Positions 19,255 to 28,062 of a stretch of DNA of 64,000 bases are shown piece after piece. The notes below the pieces were generated by a model. That model saw only the letters and a program-made list of their open reading frames with translations, was not told the origin of the DNA and did not search any database. Positions within the stretch are counted from its first letter, which is position 1. Each line of letters begins with the position of its first letter. The position numbers were made by a program, and so were the translations under genes. This DNA comes from Sva-07 sp963715825. GTDB taxonomy: Bacteria; Actinomycetota; Acidimicrobiia; Acidimicrobiales; Ilumatobacteraceae. The stretch covers positions 1 to 64,000 of the forward strand of contig CAVQSI010000006.1 of assembly GCA_963715825.1 (NCBI GenBank). Direction: 5' to 3'.

Positions 19255-19364
19255 TCGACTGTGCGGCGGGCTCTGGACCGAGCGTGACGAACGTTCATCG
19301 CCCCGACACGAAGCGACACCGTCGCTGGCGCACCGCAGCGGCGACGTGGCCAGCGGCGAGCGGC

Positions 19365-20558
19365 TCAGATGGTCAGTCGACGGCCCGTCGCCACGACGTC
19401 CGAGTACAGATCTGCCGTGGTCCGAGCGATGGCCGCCCACGCGTAGGTGTGCTCGACCAGGTCGCGGGCGTTGGCGACGAGAATCGTGGCGAGGTCGTGG
19501 TTGGTCAGGACCTGCTCGATCGCGTCGGCGAGGTCGTCGGGATTTCCCGGCTCGAAGGTGACCCCGGCGTTGGTCCCGGTGATCAACTCGGCGAGTCCGC
19601 CGGTTCTGGCCACGATCAGCGGGGCTCCCGCCGCCAGCGCCTCGAGCGCGACGATGCCGAACGGTTCGTAGAGCGACGGGATCACGACGCATCCCGCCCG
19701 GTGGACCAGATGGCGCAGATCGGCGTCGTTCAGGAAGCCGGGGAGCTCGACGATGTCGCTCACGCCTTCGACGTCGACCTGGGTCTGCAGTTCCGGCAGG
19801 TAGCTGCCCCGCCCGGCGATCACGCTGGACACGTCCGGGACCCGCCCTCGCAACTGGTGCATCGCCCGGGCGAGCACCTGGAACCCCTTCTCGTACTGCA
19901 CGCGCCCCCACGAGACCACGAGCGGCGGCCGTGGCCCGGTCGGCACGTTGGGGACGTGGGCCGGACGCCACTGATCGGGGTCGATGCCGTTCGGGATGTG
20001 CGCGACGTGGTCCTCGGCGAGTTCGAAACCGGTGATCAACTGCTCGACGATGAACCGGGTCGGCGAGATCATCCGATCGGCCTGGAACGCGAGCCACCAT
20101 TCGATCGAATTGATGTCGGTGGGATGCCCGAGCGGCAGTTGACCGCCGTGCCGCACGCGCTCGGTGCCGTGCATCGTCAGCACGAACGGCACGTCGTAGC
20201 GGTGTGCGAGGGAGTCCGCCGCCCAGCCGAGCTGCCAGTCGTGGCCGTGCACGATGTCGGGTCGCCAGCCGTCCAGATCGCCGACGAAGCGACTGCCGAG
20301 CTTGGTGATCGCATGGTTGGCCGATGCGATGCGGGTGACCTGCTCCGAGGGTGGCAGCCACGGCAGGTCGACCAGGGCGCGCAGGACTCGGACCTGGTCG
20401 GGTGGTCGAGCCTCGAGTTCCGCCGGGCGGTCGGCCACGGTGAGCACGACGACGTCGTGGCCGGCGCGAGCGAGGGCGGTCCCGAGCCCGGCGACGTGGG
20501 CGGCGATCCCACCGGTGGAACGCGGCGGGAACTCCCACGACAGCATCAGCACGCGCAC
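19365..20558 (-). CDS. glgA: glycogen synthase, GT4 family
   Basis: Retaining glycosyltransferase of the actinobacterial GT4 glycogen synthase type, 397 residues. N-terminal glycine loop LSWEFPPRSTGGIAAHV, acceptor region HGHDWQ, then the donor-binding half with SWGRVQYEKG, ELPGFL and PSLYEPFGIVALEALAAG (the E-x7-E signature). GTG start 20558, supported by the adjacent -10 box. It may equally use ADP-glucose to make maltose-1-phosphate, as the related GlgM does; neighbouring glgB and glgP favour glucan metabolism either way. Confidence 0.9.
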   Translation of the reverse strand: MRVLMLSWEFPPRSTGGIAAHVAGLGTALARAGHDVVVLTVADRPAELEARPPDQVRVLRALVDLPWLPPSEQVTRIASANHAITKLGSRFVGDLDGWRPDIVHGHDWQLGWAADSLAHRYDVPFVLTMHGTERVRHGGQLPLGHPTDINSIEWWLAFQADRMISPTRFIVEQLITGFELAEDHVAHIPNGIDPDQWRPAHVPNVPTGPRPPLVVSWGRVQYEKGFQVLARAMHQLRGRVPDVSSVIAGRGSYLPELQTQVDVEGVSDIVELPGFLNDADLRHLVHRAGCVVIPSLYEPFGIVALEALAAGAPLIVARTGGLAELITGTNAGVTFEPGNPDDLADAIEQVLTNHDLATILVANARDLVEHTYAWAAIARTTADLYSDVVATGRRLTI

Positions 20559-20566
20559 GGACGCGC

Positions 20567-20572
20567 ACCTTA
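20567..20572 (-). promoter_or_regulatory. -10 box TAAGGT for glgA
   Basis: Minus-strand TAAGGT lies 8 bases before the GTG at 20558. It is 78 bases from the oppositely oriented glgB box. Confidence 0.5.
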
Positions 20573-20650
20573 GACGCGCCGTGTCGTCCCGGGTTGCGTC
20601 GTCGGCGCGTCGTTGGCGTGTCGTCGTCGCGTCACGGTCGGCGGTGGCCC

Positions 20651-20656
20651 TACGCT
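20651..20656 (+). promoter_or_regulatory. -10 box TACGCT for glgB
   Basis: TACGCT ends 7 bases before the glgB ATG at 20664, with no ribosome-binding site between. Confidence 0.55.
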
Positions 20657-20663
20657 GCGTGCA

Positions 20664-22565
20664 ATGGCCAACGTCGCCCGCCCGATCGGTGAGCTCGATC
20701 TGCACTTGTTCGGAGAGGGCACCCATCGTCGTCTGTGGGAGTTGCTCGGCCCCCAGCCGCTCCACGTCGATGCCGACGGGTTGGTGTCGGGCGTCCGCTT
20801 CGCGGTGTGGGCACCGAATGCGCTCGCCGTGGCGTTGGTGGGCGACTGGAACGACTGGACGCCGACGGCGCTGCATCCCGTGGGGAGCGATGGCCCGACC
20901 GGGATCTGGTCGGCGGCGGAACCGGGCGCCCGCAGTGGCCACCGCTACAAGTTCGAGATCACCGACGCCGACGGCACCGTGCAGCGCAAGGCCGACCCGA
21001 TGGCGCGTCGCACCGAGCGCCCTCCGAGCGACGCCAGCGTCGTTCCCGGTGCTGCCGACCACGACTGGGGCGACGACGAGTGGCTGGCCGCCCGGGGTTC
21101 GGTGATCGCGGCGACCGCGCCACTGCGGGTGTACGAGGTCCACCTCGGCTCCTGGCGTCAGGGCGTCGACACCTGGGACCAGCTCGCGCTCGAACTCGCC
21201 GAGCACGTCGGGGCGCTCGGGTTCACCCACGTCGAGTTGATGCCGGTCGCCGAGCATCCGTTCGGAGGGTCGTGGGGCTATCAGGTGTCGGGCTACTTCG
21301 CGCCGACGGCGCGTTTCGGCGACCCTGACGGGCTTCGGCGGCTCGTCGACGTGCTTCACCAGCGCGGCATCGGCGTGATCCTCGATTGGGTACCGGCGCA
21401 CTTCCCTCGCGACGAATGGAGCCTGGGCCGGTTCGACGGCACCGCGCTCTACGAGCATCCCGACCCGCAGCGCGGCGAGCACCCCGATTGGGGTACCTAC
21501 GTGTTCGACTACGGGCGCAACGAGGTGCGGAACTTCCTCGTCGCCAACGCGCTGTACTGGCTCGACGAGTTCCACGTCGACGGGCTGCGCGTCGACGCGG
21601 TTGCCTCGATGCTCTACCTCGACTATTCGCGTGGGCCCGGCGAGTGGGCCCCGAACGTCGACGGTGGACACGAGCACCACGAGGCCGTCGGCTTCGTGCG
21701 CGAGCTGACCTCGGTGGTCGGCGAGGAGTTCCCCGACGCCTTGATGATCGCCGAGGAGTCCACGGCGTGGCCCGGCGTGACGCGGCCGGTCACCGAAGGT
21801 GGGCTGGGGTTCAGCCACAAGTGGAACCTGGGGTGGATGCACGACACGCTCGAGTACCTGTCGGTCGATCCGAGCGATCGGCGTGACCACCACGACCGGA
21901 TGACGTTCCCGTTGCAGTACGCGCATCACGAGCGCTTCGTGCTGCCGCTCAGCCACGACGAGGTCGTGCACGGCAAGGGCAGCCTGCTGACGAAGCTGGG
22001 TGGCGACGAAGGGCAACGTCTGGCGGCCCTGCGGGCCCTGTTCGCCTGGCAGTGGGCGCTCCCGGGCGCACCGCTGGTGTTCATGGGCTCGGAGCTTGCG
22101 CCCGGCGACGAATGGTCCGCGCACGGCGGTCTGCCGTGGCAACTGCTCGATCAGCCCGCGCATCGGGGGGTGCGCGACCTCGTCGCACGGCTCAACGACG
22201 TCGCGGACCGGTGGCCGGCGCTGTGGCGCCGCGACCGCGAACCCGCCGGATTCCAGTGGCTCGACGCCGACGACGACGAGCGCGCCGTGTTCGCGTTCGT
22301 GCGATGGGACCTCGACGGTGCAGCAGCGGTCGCGTGCGTGGCGAACTTCTCCGACGCCACCCGGGCGGACTACCGGGTCGGGCTGCCGTGGGCGGGTCGC
22401 TGGGAGGTCGTGCTCGACACCGATGCCGCCGAGTGGCACGGCACCGGACGTCGCAGCGAGTCGGTGACGGCGTCCGACGAGCCGTGGCAGGGATGCAGCT
22501 CCTCGGCACGCATCGACGTCGCCCCGACGTCGATGGTCTGGCTGGCGGCCCGATCACCCGGCTGA
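20664..22565 (+). CDS. glgB: 1,4-alpha-glucan branching enzyme
   Basis: Introduces alpha-1,6 branches into glycogen (GH13). The product has 633 residues. The N-terminal CBM48 has FAVWAPNALAVALVGDWNDW. The catalytic barrel has YEVHLGSW, VELMPVAEHPF and WGYQVSGYFAP. The nucleophile Asp is in DGLRVDAVASML and the acid Glu in IAEEST; the substrate His-Asp pair is in LSHDEVVHGKGS. It lacks the additional N-terminal domain of the longest GlgB forms. It is divergent from glgA. Confidence 0.96.
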   Translation: MANVARPIGELDLHLFGEGTHRRLWELLGPQPLHVDADGLVSGVRFAVWAPNALAVALVGDWNDWTPTALHPVGSDGPTGIWSAAEPGARSGHRYKFEITDADGTVQRKADPMARRTERPPSDASVVPGAADHDWGDDEWLAARGSVIAATAPLRVYEVHLGSWRQGVDTWDQLALELAEHVGALGFTHVELMPVAEHPFGGSWGYQVSGYFAPTARFGDPDGLRRLVDVLHQRGIGVILDWVPAHFPRDEWSLGRFDGTALYEHPDPQRGEHPDWGTYVFDYGRNEVRNFLVANALYWLDEFHVDGLRVDAVASMLYLDYSRGPGEWAPNVDGGHEHHEAVGFVRELTSVVGEEFPDALMIAEESTAWPGVTRPVTEGGLGFSHKWNLGWMHDTLEYLSVDPSDRRDHHDRMTFPLQYAHHERFVLPLSHDEVVHGKGSLLTKLGGDEGQRLAALRALFAWQWALPGAPLVFMGSELAPGDEWSAHGGLPWQLLDQPAHRGVRDLVARLNDVADRWPALWRRDREPAGFQWLDADDDERAVFAFVRWDLDGAAAVACVANFSDATRADYRVGLPWAGRWEVVLDTDAAEWHGTGRRSESVTASDEPWQGCSSSARIDVAPTSMVWLAARSPG

Positions 22566-22575
22566 CGCGGCTGCG

Positions 22576-23826
22576 TCAGGGGACGGTGGTGGTCGTGGTG
22601 GCCGGCGCCAACGTGGTGGACGGCACCGTCGGCTGCGTGGTGGCCACGGTGGTCGGTGCGGCCGTCGATGGCGGCGTGGTCGTCGATGGCGGCGGTGTGG
22701 TCGTCGATGGCGGCGTGGTCGTCGACGGGGGCGTGGTCGTCGACGGGGGCGTGGTGGTGGTGGTGGTGGTGGTCGTCGTCGACGTCGTGGTGGTCGTGGC
22801 GTTGGGGTCGGGGCGGTTGAACGACGGCAACGACTCGCGCTCGGTGTACTGCTCGGGCTCCTTGCCGTCGTGGCCCCACACGAAGACACGGTCGCCGCGC
22901 TCGACGAGGTCGGGGAACACGTCGGCGAGCGAGTTCGAGATGCGGATGCAGCCGTGCGACGCCGGACGCGTCGGCACGTTCTGGGCGCCGTGGATGGCGA
23001 TGCCGTAGTTGAAGTACCACGGGTTCTTCATCCCGCCGAGGGGGCTGATCCGCTGGCCGTCGTAGGAGCGGTTGAACTTGAACACACCGCCGGGCGACTT
23101 CGACTCGGCGCACACCTGCTTGGTGACCGGCTCCTCGTACGGGCTGCCGTACTCGTCGGTGTCGTACGTGGCGGTCTCACAGAACGTGGCCGGCTGTCCG
23201 TCGGCGTCCAACTCGCCGGACGAGATGTGCGCGATGAAGATCGGGACGTCGTCACGGAAGACCGCCATGACCTGCTGGGGCAGGTAGACCTCGACATGGG
23301 TGCCGGCGCCGGGGCGGCGAGGCAGGAATCGCACGTTGGGATCGGCCATCTGCTGCCAGACGTCCTCGGTGACCACGGTCTGGTCGTCGCGGGCGGCGAA
23401 GTCCTCCCACGCCAGGCTGTCGATCAACTTCTTGAACGCCCAGACCGCCTGCTGGGTCCCTGCACCGAACTGGCCGTCGACCGGGCCGGGCTGGAAACCG
23501 AGTTCGGTCAGGCGTTCCTGGACGCGTCGCACGTCGTCGCCGGCGGAGCCGAGCGAGATCGGTGCAGCGAGTGGTGGGGCCGTCGGCGCAGCGACCGCGG
23601 TGGTGGCCGGGTTGGCGAGGCCCTCGGGGCTGGCCGCGGCGGTGGTGGCCGTGACGGCGGCGAGCGTGTCGGCGGTGGACGGCTCGTCCGCGCCGACGTC
23701 GGACCCGTTCCCGTTGCCGCCGGCGAACACGCCGACGCCGACGACCAACGCCAGCACGAGGCCGGCGGCGATGGCGGGAAGCCAGGCGCGGGTGTCGTCG
23801 GGGGCGGATCGGCGGGGGCTCATCAA
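22576..23826 (-). CDS. L,D-transpeptidase with peptidoglycan-binding domain and Thr/Pro tail
   Basis: Cell-wall enzyme forming 3-3 cross-links or attaching proteins to peptidoglycan. The protein has 416 residues. An N-terminal membrane anchor (WLPAIAAGLVLALVVGVGVFA) is followed by a Thr/Ala linker. A peptidoglycan-binding type 1 repeat has DDVRRVQERLTELGF and GPVDGQFGAGTQ. The YkuD catalytic domain has GIAIHGAQ and SHGCIRISN, with catalytic His and Cys. The last 80 residues are TTTPPS-type repeats, probably a wall-spanning or glycosylated linker. The start may be the second ATG, one codon later. It ends 11 bases from the glgB stop, convergently. Confidence 0.93.
   Translation of the reverse strand: MMSPRRSAPDDTRAWLPAIAAGLVLALVVGVGVFAGGNGNGSDVGADEPSTADTLAAVTATTAAASPEGLANPATTAVAAPTAPPLAAPISLGSAGDDVRRVQERLTELGFQPGPVDGQFGAGTQQAVWAFKKLIDSLAWEDFAARDDQTVVTEDVWQQMADPNVRFLPRRPGAGTHVEVYLPQQVMAVFRDDVPIFIAHISSGELDADGQPATFCETATYDTDEYGSPYEEPVTKQVCAESKSPGGVFKFNRSYDGQRISPLGGMKNPWYFNYGIAIHGAQNVPTRPASHGCIRISNSLADVFPDLVERGDRVFVWGHDGKEPEQYTERESLPSFNRPDPNATTTTTSTTTTTTTTTTPPSTTTPPSTTTPPSTTTPPPSTTTPPSTAAPTTVATTQPTVPSTTLAPATTTTTVP
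22676..22750. repeat. 18-base tandem repeat coding the Thr/Pro tail
   Basis: Four copies of an 18-base unit, GTGGTCGTCGATGGCGGC or GTGGTCGTCGACGGGGGC; three bases separate the first and second. Read on the minus strand they encode a six-residue Thr/Pro/Ser repeat. Copy number could vary between strains. Confidence 0.85.
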
Positions 23827-23892
23827 AGGTACGTCAAGCGTAGGGGAGGAGGGAGCGGGAGTTCACGCACATGCGCAAAAGTTTGAGTGAAA

Positions 23893-24873
23893 TCAGGCGG
23901 AAGCGGCCACGGAACGCAGCGCATCGCACGCCTGTTCGGGCGGCACGATGTTGATCATGACCCCGGTGCCGCGCTCGAAGCCGGCCTGGGTGACCAGGTT
24001 CGGCCAGACGTGGGCGTGCCAGTGGTACTGACCGGTGTGCTGGTGCGGGGCGGTGTGGAACCCGAGGTTGAACGCAACGTCGCCGAGGGCGGCGTTGAGA
24101 TGTCCGAGGGCGTCACGCAGGGCACGTCCGACCGCCTCGAGGCTGTCGACCGGGGCATCTTGCAGGTGCGGTTCGTGGTGGCGCGGCACGATCAGGAGCT
24201 CGTACGGGGCGCCACTCCAGTACGGGGTGATCACCGCGACGTCGTCGGTGGCGAACACGACGCGCTCGTCGGCGGCCAGTTCGGCCTCGACGGTGGTGCA
24301 CAGCAGGCAACCGCCGGCGAACCGAGCGAAGGCCCGCTCCTCGTCGAGGATCTCGCCCGGAACGAACGGCAGACCGAGGATCTGGCCGTGGGGATGGGCG
24401 ACCGACGCACCGGCCTCGCGGCCGTGGTTGACGATGGCCTGGGTGTAGCGGACCTGCGCCGTCGCTGCGTGCTCGGCGAAGCGGTCGCGCAGCACCAGCA
24501 TCAGCTGCCCGGCGTGCTCGTCGTCGAGCAGGTGCAGCGCTGAGCGGTGCTCGGGGGTGTAGACGAACACCTCGTGGATGCCACTCGCCTCGGCCATCAC
24601 GAACACGGGCCCGAGGTTGTGCACCGCAAACGCGTCCTCGCCGTCGAAGGCCGGGTAGCGGTTGGGGATCACCCGCATCGACCAGGTGCCGTCGAGGCCG
24701 ACCGTTTCGAGGGCGGGTGGGGTCGACTCTTCGTTGCCGGGACAGAACGGACAGGGCCGGGACGGGTCGTCGACGCTGCTCTCACGCGGTGCGAAGTCGT
24801 TCGGCCGCTGTGCCCGCTCGGCCACGATGGTCACCCATCGCCCGTTGAGAGGGTTCAAACGCATCTGACTCAT
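23893..24873 (-). CDS. galT: galactose-1-phosphate uridylyltransferase
   Basis: Leloir-pathway enzyme exchanging UMP between UDP-glucose and galactose-1-phosphate. The protein has 326 residues. Zinc-site CPFCPGNE near residue 41, nucleotide-binding PNRYPAF, catalytic HPHGQ in the middle, and a second histidine cluster YHWHAHVWP near the C-terminus. In actinobacteria this HIT-superfamily type can also act on other sugar phosphates. A TATCCT box lies about ten bases upstream on the minus strand. Confidence 0.93.
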   Translation of the reverse strand: MSQMRLNPLNGRWVTIVAERAQRPNDFAPRESSVDDPSRPCPFCPGNEESTPPALETVGLDGTWSMRVIPNRYPAFDGEDAFAVHNLGPVFVMAEASGIHEVFVYTPEHRSALHLLDDEHAGQLMLVLRDRFAEHAATAQVRYTQAIVNHGREAGASVAHPHGQILGLPFVPGEILDEERAFARFAGGCLLCTTVEAELAADERVVFATDDVAVITPYWSGAPYELLIVPRHHEPHLQDAPVDSLEAVGRALRDALGHLNAALGDVAFNLGFHTAPHQHTGQYHWHAHVWPNLVTQAGFERGTGVMINIVPPEQACDALRSVAASA

Positions 24874-24948
24874 TGTCCGGTCAAGGATACGGCGAACAGC
24901 GGCTCGATGCGTGGCACTGTGACGAACCGCTCAGACACGTCGCGCGCG

Positions 24949-25890
24949 TCAGAATCCGTCGTCGTGCGCCGATGGCGCCGGTGACGCGGTCGTCGACTCG
25001 CCCTGTGCGGCGAGCAGCATGGCATGGTTCCGGTCGAGCCGGTCCTGGTTCCATCGGTGCAGCCCCCAGCCGATGAGCGAGCCCACCCCGAACGCGAGCA
25101 GCCCGCCGATGCCATCGAGCCAGAAGTGGTTGCCGGTGACCACGATGCAGAAGAGCGTGGCCGCCGGATACAGCAGGACGAGCGCTTTGACCCACTTGCG
25201 TCGCAGGAGCGGCCACACGGCGATCGCGCACCACGTGGACCAGCCGATGTGGAGGCTGGGCATGGCGGCGTACTGATTCGAGATCGAGGCCATTGCCTCG
25301 GAGTCGAACGACCACGGTCCGCCGTACTCGGCGAGGGTGTCGACGAATCCCCAGCCGCCCGGTGGCCGCAGGTCGCTCTCGATGCAGGCGCCGCCGTAGC
25401 TGATGCGGACGTCGGTCACCTCGGCGATCTCGGCGGGAATGGGGCACGGCTCGTCGAGCAGGCGTGGCGGCATCAACGGGAACCAGGCGAAGCCGATGAT
25501 GGCCAGCGCCGTCATCGCCGCGAGCGAGTTGCGCCACTGCGGGAACACGTCGGCGCGCTTGAGATAGAGCAGCACGAACACCCCGAGGGTGACGATGAAG
25601 TGGGCCGTGCCGTAATAGGTGTTCCAGAACTGGATGAACCACGTGTAGGGAAGGAACCACGACTGCACCGTCTGCTCGTGGAACAGGTTCATGTTCAGTT
25701 CCCACTGGATGATCCGCTCGGCGTTCGTGAACGCCTGGTCGGGCACGCCGTCGGCGGCGATCGCGTTCGAGCCGAACAGGTTGCGGGTCCAGGAGTAGAT
25801 CGCGTAGAAGACCGCGACGATGAGGGCCTCCTTCCACCAGTGCATCCGGTGTTCGCGAACCGGTGCCGGAGCTGCGTCGGCCACCTGCAT
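24949..25890 (-). CDS. PAP2-superfamily membrane phosphatase/phosphotransferase
   Basis: Integral membrane protein of 313 residues with about six hydrophobic helices. The active-site motifs MPSLHIGW and TGNHFWLD match the PAP2 type related to inositol-phosphoceramide synthases and diacylglycerol-linked phosphotransferases, where His is the nucleophile. The KxxxxxxRP motif of soluble PAP2 enzymes is absent, as is usual in this subgroup. Possible role in phosphoinositol or phosphatidyl lipid metabolism; inferred. Cytosolic tails are short. Confidence 0.85.
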   Translation of the reverse strand: MQVADAAPAPVREHRMHWWKEALIVAVFYAIYSWTRNLFGSNAIAADGVPDQAFTNAERIIQWELNMNLFHEQTVQSWFLPYTWFIQFWNTYYGTAHFIVTLGVFVLLYLKRADVFPQWRNSLAAMTALAIIGFAWFPLMPPRLLDEPCPIPAEIAEVTDVRISYGGACIESDLRPPGGWGFVDTLAEYGGPWSFDSEAMASISNQYAAMPSLHIGWSTWCAIAVWPLLRRKWVKALVLLYPAATLFCIVVTGNHFWLDGIGGLLAFGVGSLIGWGLHRWNQDRLDRNHAMLLAAQGESTTASPAPSAHDDGF

Positions 25891-25899
25891 CGGTTCCGT

Positions 25900-25905
25900 A
25901 CTGTA
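25900..25905 (-). promoter_or_regulatory. -10 box TACAGT for the PAP2 gene
   Basis: Minus-strand TACAGT ends 9 bases before ATG 25890. Confidence 0.45.
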
Positions 25906-25914
25906 GGCGCGCGT

Positions 25915-25920
25915 TACGGT
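25915..25920 (+). promoter_or_regulatory. -10 box TACGGT for the TPP-enzyme gene
   Basis: TACGGT ends 8 bases before ATG 25929. It is divergent from the PAP2 box only ten bases away, so the two promoters are back to back. Confidence 0.5.
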
Positions 25921-25928
25921 CTTGTGAC

Positions 25929-27548
25929 ATGGCAGAGATCTCGGGGCATGCAGGCCAGCAAGCGGTGGCGGCGATCGCCGCCTACGGCACCGACGTGATG
26001 TTCACGCTCAACGGTGGCCACATCTGGCCGCTGTATGACGCCGCGCGTGATCAGGCCATGCGCGTGGTCGACACGCGCCACGAGCAGTCGGCCACGTTCG
26101 CGGCCGAGGCGTACGCAAAACTGACCCGCCGTCCCGGCTTCGCCGCGTTGACCGCGGGTCCGGGCATCACCAACGGCGTGTCGGCGATCACGTCGGCGCA
26201 CTTCAACGGATCACCGCTCGTGGTGCTCGGGGGTCGGGCCCCGCAGGGCCGGTGGGGCGCCGGCTCGTTGCAGGAACTCGACCACGTGCCGATCGTGTCG
26301 TCGATCACCAAGATGGCTGCGACGGTCACGGACCCCGAGCAGGCGGGTGCGATGGTGCACGAAGCCGCGCGTCTCGCCATCGAGCCGCACCGCGGGCCGA
26401 CGTTCCTCGACTTCCCGCTCGACGTCTTCGGGCCCTCGAGTGGGGATGTCCCCGAGGTCGGATCATGCGACGGGATGGGCGCCGCGCCCGACGACGACGC
26501 CGTCGCCGCGCTCGCCGCGCTGGTCGCGGGCGCCGAACGGCCGGCGTTCATGGTCGGCTCCGACGTGTACTGGGACGGCGCATGGGAGGAACTCGCCGCA
26601 GCCGCAGCACATCTCGGTGTGCCCTGCTTCTTCAACGGGATGGGCCGCGGGCTGTTGCCTGCCGACCACGACCTCGCGTTCCTGCGAACCCGCGGACTGC
26701 TCAAGCAGCGCGCCGATGTGGTCGTGGTGCTCGGCACCGCGCTCGACTTCCGCCTCGGTTTCGGCCGGTTCGGTTCGGCGACGGTGGCTCACGCGGTCGA
26801 TGCCGAGTCGCAGCGCGCCGGTCACGTCGACGTGCTCACGGTGGCCGGCGACCTGCGCCTCACGCTGCGCGGCCTGGCCGACTACGCGGGCGATCGGGTC
26901 GATCACAGCGGATGGATCGCCGAGCTCCGTGACGCCGAGACAGCGGCGACCGCCGGCGAGGTCGCACTGATGGAAGCCGACGAGGCGCCGATCAAGCCGA
27001 GCCGGATCTACGGCGAGCTGCGCAAGCGCCTCGAGCGTGACGCCGTGGTGATCTGCGATGGCGGCGACTTCGCGTCCTATGCCGGCAAGTTCATCGAGGT
27101 GTACGAGCCGGGCGGCTGGCTCGACACCGGGCCGTACGGTTGTCTCGGCAACGGGCTCGGGTACGCGATCGCGGCGCGTGTCGTGCGGCCGTCGTCGCAG
27201 GTCGTGCTGCTGCTGGGCGACGGGGCGGCCGGGTTCAGCCTGATGGACGTCGACTCGCTCGTTCGCCACGGGCTGCCGGTGGTGATGATCGTCGGCAACA
27301 ACGGCATGTGGGGCCTCGAGAAGCATCCGATGCAGGCGATCTACGGCTGGGACATGGCGTGTGATCTGCAGCCAGAGATGCGCTACGACGACGTCGTGAA
27401 GGCGCTCGGCGGTGGCGGTGAAACCGTCTCGTCGCCGTCGGAGATCGGCCCGGCGCTCGACCGGGCGTTCGCCAGTGGTGTGCCGTACCTCGTCAACGTG
27501 CTCACCGACCCCGCCGACGTCTACCCCCGCTCCAGCAACCTCGCCTGA
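25929..27548 (+). CDS. thiamine-diphosphate enzyme, acetolactate-synthase-like
   Basis: The protein has 539 residues in the three-domain order of the acetohydroxyacid synthase family. Domain 1 has the catalytic Glu in RHEQSATFAAEAYAKL and the GPGITN loop. The middle domain is Rossmann-like. Domain 3 has the TPP-Mg signature GDGAAGFSL...VGNNGMWG. It resembles actinobacterial IlvG-like proteins with uncertain reaction. No small regulatory subunit follows, so it may be another 2-oxoacid or acyl-CoA lyase. Confidence 0.88.
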   Translation: MAEISGHAGQQAVAAIAAYGTDVMFTLNGGHIWPLYDAARDQAMRVVDTRHEQSATFAAEAYAKLTRRPGFAALTAGPGITNGVSAITSAHFNGSPLVVLGGRAPQGRWGAGSLQELDHVPIVSSITKMAATVTDPEQAGAMVHEAARLAIEPHRGPTFLDFPLDVFGPSSGDVPEVGSCDGMGAAPDDDAVAALAALVAGAERPAFMVGSDVYWDGAWEELAAAAAHLGVPCFFNGMGRGLLPADHDLAFLRTRGLLKQRADVVVVLGTALDFRLGFGRFGSATVAHAVDAESQRAGHVDVLTVAGDLRLTLRGLADYAGDRVDHSGWIAELRDAETAATAGEVALMEADEAPIKPSRIYGELRKRLERDAVVICDGGDFASYAGKFIEVYEPGGWLDTGPYGCLGNGLGYAIAARVVRPSSQVVLLLGDGAAGFSLMDVDSLVRHGLPVVMIVGNNGMWGLEKHPMQAIYGWDMACDLQPEMRYDDVVKALGGGGETVSSPSEIGPALDRAFASGVPYLVNVLTDPADVYPRSSNLA

Positions 27549-27602
27549 GCGGCGACCCGGTTACCGCTCACGCGGTGCCTGGTACCGGCGTCACCGCTTC
27601 GA

Positions 27603-27986
27603 TCAGGTGTCGCAGCACTTCGCCATGAAGCGCTCGAGGTCGACCACGACGCGGGTGATCTTGCCGGCGGCCACCAGGCCACCCGGATCGGATGCCGACA
27701 CGGTGAACTTCAAACGGCGTCCGTCGATCTTCTCCAGGACGGCCTCGGCGACCACTTCGGCGCCGATCGGCGTCGGCTGGAGGTGGTCGAACTGAATGCG
27801 CATCCCGACCGACGTCGAGCCGTCTTCGAGCGCATTCGAGATCGCGTTGCAGCAGGCTTCCTCGCACAGTGCGACCAGGCGGGGAGAACCGAGGACCTCG
27901 ACGATGCCGGACCCGAGCGCCAGGGCCGTATCGGCCTCGGTGACCACGAGCTTGGCGTCGCCGCGCATGCCTGTTTCGAGATTCAC
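27603..27986 (-). CDS. hotdog thioesterase, FlK-like
   Basis: The protein has 127 residues with a hotdog-fold acyl-CoA thioesterase pattern of the fluoroacetyl-CoA thioesterase-like group: VVTEADTALALGSG, EVLGSPRLVALCEEAC (catalytic Glu), VGMRIQFDHLQPTPIG. The start is uncertain; GTG 27986 is favoured by a TAGCGT box 7 bases upstream on the minus strand, but GTG 28007 and ATG 27968 are possible. The Cys-Cys near the C-terminus is unusual. Confidence 0.85.
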   Translation of the reverse strand: MNLETGMRGDAKLVVTEADTALALGSGIVEVLGSPRLVALCEEACCNAISNALEDGSTSVGMRIQFDHLQPTPIGAEVVAEAVLEKIDGRRLKFTVSASDPGGLVAAGKITRVVVDLERFMAKCCDT

Positions 27987-28049
27987 CCCTGCAACGCTAA
28001 CAAGCACGAGTCGACGAACGTACGAGATGCGCCGCGTGCATCTCCTACG

Positions 28050-28055
28050 TAGGCT
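28050..28055 (+). promoter_or_regulatory. -10 box TAGGCT for tldD
   Basis: TAGGCT ends 7 bases before the GTG at 28063; this selects the GTG among several in-frame upstream starts. Confidence 0.55.
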
Positions 28056-28062
28056 CGGCCGG

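Noticed and set aside
22676..22750. CRISPR-like regular repeats
   Set aside because: Units are 18 bases, contiguous and in frame within the L,D-transpeptidase tail; no spacers.
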